DNA of 8,563 nucleotides, from contig CAMLQG010000114.1 of the NCBI GenBank assembly GCA_946482075.1, forward strand, positions 1-8,563, in the 5' to 3' direction. The DNA comes from an uncultured Erythrobacteraceae bacterium. GTDB taxonomy: Bacteria; Pseudomonadota; Alphaproteobacteria; Sphingomonadales; Sphingomonadaceae. Both the position numbers and the translations under genes were made by a program. Positions 6,660 through 8,563 of this stretch are shown here, one piece after another. The notes below the pieces were generated by a model. That model was not told the origin of the DNA, did not search any database, and saw nothing but the letters and a program-made list of their open reading frames with translations. How positions within the stretch are numbered: the first letter of the stretch is position 1; each line of letters begins with the position of its first letter.

Positions 6660-8563
6660 ATGTTCGACGTTAAAACCGTATCGCTGGAGTGGGGCGGAAA
6701 GACCCTCACTCTGGAAACCGGCCGCATCGCCCGTCAGGCTGACGGCGCCGTTCTGGCCACCTATGGCGAAACCGTGGTGCTCTGCGCCGTGACTGCCGCC
6801 AAGTCGGTGAAGGAAGGCCAGGACTTCTTCCCGCTGACCGTCCACTACCAGGAAAAGTTCTTCGCCGCCGGTCGCATTCCGGGCGGCTTCTTCAAGCGCG
6901 AACGCGGTGCCACCGAGAAGGAGACGCTGGTCTCCCGCCTGATCGACCGGCCGGTGCGTCCACTGTTCCCCGAAGGCTTCTACAACGAGATCAACGTGAT
7001 CGCGCAGGTCCTCAGCTATGATGGCGAGACCGAGCCTGACATCGTTGCGATGATCGCAGCTTCCGCCGCCCTGACGATTTCCGGCGTGCCCTTCATGGGC
7101 CCGATCGGTGCGGCGCGGGTCGGCTATGTCGATGGCGAATACGTGCTGAACCCGAAGCAGGAAACCGCCGCTGCAGGCGCGCTCGACCTCGTCGTCGCGG
7201 CCACCGGCAACGCCGTGATGATGGTGGAATCGGAAGCCAAGGAGCTGTCCGAGGACATCATGCTCGGCGCGGTGATCTTCGCCCATGACGAGTGCAAGAA
7301 GGTCGTCAACGCGATCATTGATCTGGCCGAGAAGGCCGCCAAGGATCCTTGGGAAGTCGCCGTCAGCGACAATTCCGCGATCAAGGCCAAGCTCAAGGAC
7401 CTCGTCGGCAAGGATATCGCCGCAGCCTACAAGCTGACCAGCAAGTCGGCTCGTTCGGACGCGCTGAACGCTGCTCGCGACAAGGCCAAGGCCGCTTTCG
7501 CCGAGGAAGACGCGCAGACCCAGATGGTCGCGATCAAGACCCTCAAGAAAGTCGAAGCCGACATCGTGCGCGGCGCCATCCTGAAGGACGGCCAGCGTAT
7601 CGACGGCCGCACCACGACGCAGGTCCGCCCGATCGAAGCGATGGTCGGATTCCTGCCCCGCACGCATGGTTCGGCGCTGTTCACCCGCGGCGAGACGCAG
7701 GCGATCTGCACCACCACTCTGGGCACGCGCGACAGTGAGCAGATGATCGACGGCCTCGAAGGCCTGACCTATTCTCACTTCATGCTACATTACAACTTCC
7801 CGCCCTATTCGGTCGGCGAAGTCGGTCGTTTCGGCGCGCCGAGCCGGCGTGACACGGGCCATGGCAAGCTCGCCTGGCGCGCGCTGCAGGCGGTGCTGCC
7901 GTCCAAGGAAGACTTCCCCTACACGATTCGCGTCGTGTCCGACATCACCGAGTCCAACGGCTCGTCCTCGATGGCGACCGTCTGCGGCGGCAGTCTCTCG
8001 ATGATGGATGCGGGCGTGCCCATCTCTCGCCCGGTTTCGGGTATCGCGATGGGCCTGATCCTGGAAGGCGACGAGTTCACCGTGCTGTCCGACATTCTGG
8101 GTGACGAGGATCATCTCGGCGACATGGACTTCAAGGTGGCCGGCACGAGCGAGGGCATCACCACGATGCAGATGGACATCAAGGTCGCCGGCATCACGCG
8201 CGAGATATTCCAGGCCGCGCTGAGCCAGGCCAAGGAAGGCCGCGCGCACATCCTGGGCGAAATGACCAAGGCGCTGGGCTCCGCCCGCACCGAACTGTCC
8301 GCCCATGCGCCGCGGATCGAGACGATGCAGATCGACAAGTCGAAGATCCGCGAAGTCATCGGCACCGGCGGCAAGGTCATCCGCGAGATCGTCGCGGAAA
8401 CCGGCGCCAAGGTCGATATCGACGATGAAGGCCTGATCAAGATCTCGTCCGCCGATCTCAGCCAGATCGAAGCCGCGAAGGCCTGGATTCTCGGCATCGT
8501 GGAAGAGCCGGAAGTCGGCAAGATCTACAACGGCAAGGTCGTCAACATCGTCGATTTCGGTGC
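6660..8563 (+). CDS. pnp: Polyribonucleotide nucleotidyltransferase (PNPase), 3' end outside window
   Basis: The frame is open from ATG 6660 to the window end: 634 complete codons of a protein usually near 700-770. PNPase degrades RNA 3' to 5' by phosphorolysis and is a core part of the degradosome. Order: first RNase PH domain (about 10-145), helical linker (about 235-310), second RNase PH domain (about 320-545) with the catalytic set Asp484, Asp490 and Lys492 in [13 protein letters not shown], a KH domain with IGTGG at 567-571, and the first residues of the S1 domain ([15 protein letters not shown]). The RNA-binding loop at 77-84 reads FFKRERGA, whereas E. coli has FFRREGRP, so the Arg at E. 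coli position 83 is Gly here and an Arg stands at 82. The start is supported by GAGG at 6648-6651. Only the S1 domain and tail are missing, because the window ends. Confidence 0.97.
   Translation, partial: MFDVKTVSLEWGGKTLTLETGRIARQADGAVLATYGETVVLCAVTAAKSVKEGQDFFPLTVHYQEKFFAAGRIPGGFFKRERGATEKETLVSRLIDRPVRPLFPEGFYNEINVIAQVLSYDGETEPDIVAMIAASAALTISGVPFMGPIGAARVGYVDGEYVLNPKQETAAAGALDLVVAATGNAVMMVESEAKELSEDIMLGAVIFAHDECKKVVNAIIDLAEKAAKDPWEVAVSDNSAIKAKLKDLVGKDIAAAYKLTSKSARSDALNAARDKAKAAFAEEDAQTQMVAIKTLKKVEADIVRGAILKDGQRIDGRTTTQVRPIEAMVGFLPRTHGSALFTRGETQAICTTTLGTRDSEQMIDGLEGLTYSHFMLHYNFPPYSVGEVGRFGAPSRRDTGHGKLAWRALQAVLPSKEDFPYTIRVVSDITESNGSSSMATVCGGSLSMMDAGVPISRPVSGIAMGLILEGDEFTVLSDILGDEDHLGDMDFKVAGTSEGITTMQMDIKVAGITREIFQAALSQAKEGRAHILGEMTKALGSARTELSAHAPRIETMQIDKSKIREVIGTGGKVIREIVAETGAKVDIDDEGLIKISSADLSQIEAAKAWILGIVEEPEVGKIYNGKVVNIVDFG

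Noticed and set aside
6498..7778. Minus-strand open frame of 426 codons opposite pnp
   Set aside because: It lies across the pnp leader and the first half of pnp, which has intact PNPase domains. The composition is that of a reverse-frame shadow and no domain is recognisable.

Overview
This window is a stretch of chromosomal housekeeping DNA, all on the + strand. It carries the widely conserved nusA – ylxR – infB – rbfA – (site-2 protease) – truB – rpsO – pnp cluster. The very high GC content, the YlxR protein fused to an L7Ae-like domain, the form of NusA and PNPase, and the CGTTCG…CTGAGC…TGTCGAAG palindromic repeats all suggest an alphaproteobacterium, most likely of the order Sphingomonadales (Sphingomonadaceae or Erythrobacteraceae). 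That placement is from memory of protein and repeat style, not from a search.

Layout: 1-660 is the 3' end of nusA. 641-1381 is a ylxR-type RNA-binding protein gene that overlaps nusA by 20 bases. 1405-3960 is infB (IF2, complete). 4020-4418 is rbfA. 4419-4546 is a gap holding an 84-base inverted-repeat element. 4547-5233 is a short membrane metalloprotease of the M50/site-2 type. 5238-6218 is truB, carrying a second, 81-base copy of the same kind of element inside its reading frame. 6224-6493 is rpsO. 6494-6659 is a highly structured gap with a terminator- or attenuator-like hairpin and a leader hairpin next to the pnp ribosome binding site. From 6660 to the window end is pnp, cut off at the start of its S1 domain.

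Functionally the genes form one information-processing unit: transcription elongation and antitermination (NusA), an RNA-binding partner (YlxR), translation initiation (IF2), 30S maturation (RbfA), tRNA U55 pseudouridylation (TruB), a 30S subunit protein (S15) and RNA decay (PNPase). Most junctions are tight: a 20-base overlap at nusA/ylxR, and gaps of 23 bases at ylxR/infB, 4 at M50/truB and 5 at truB/rpsO. This suggests co-transcription with translational coupling. The M50 protease is the one member with no obvious link to the theme.

I see no undescribed multi-gene system. The observation most worth following is the palindromic REPIN-like element inserted in frame in truB, which adds about 27 residues to an otherwise intact pseudouridine synthase, with a sister copy 1.3 kb upstream between rbfA and the protease gene. 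Secondary points are the structured rpsO–pnp leader, a hairpin after infB, an in-frame direct repeat bracketing the IF2 coiled coil, and the odd company of the protease.
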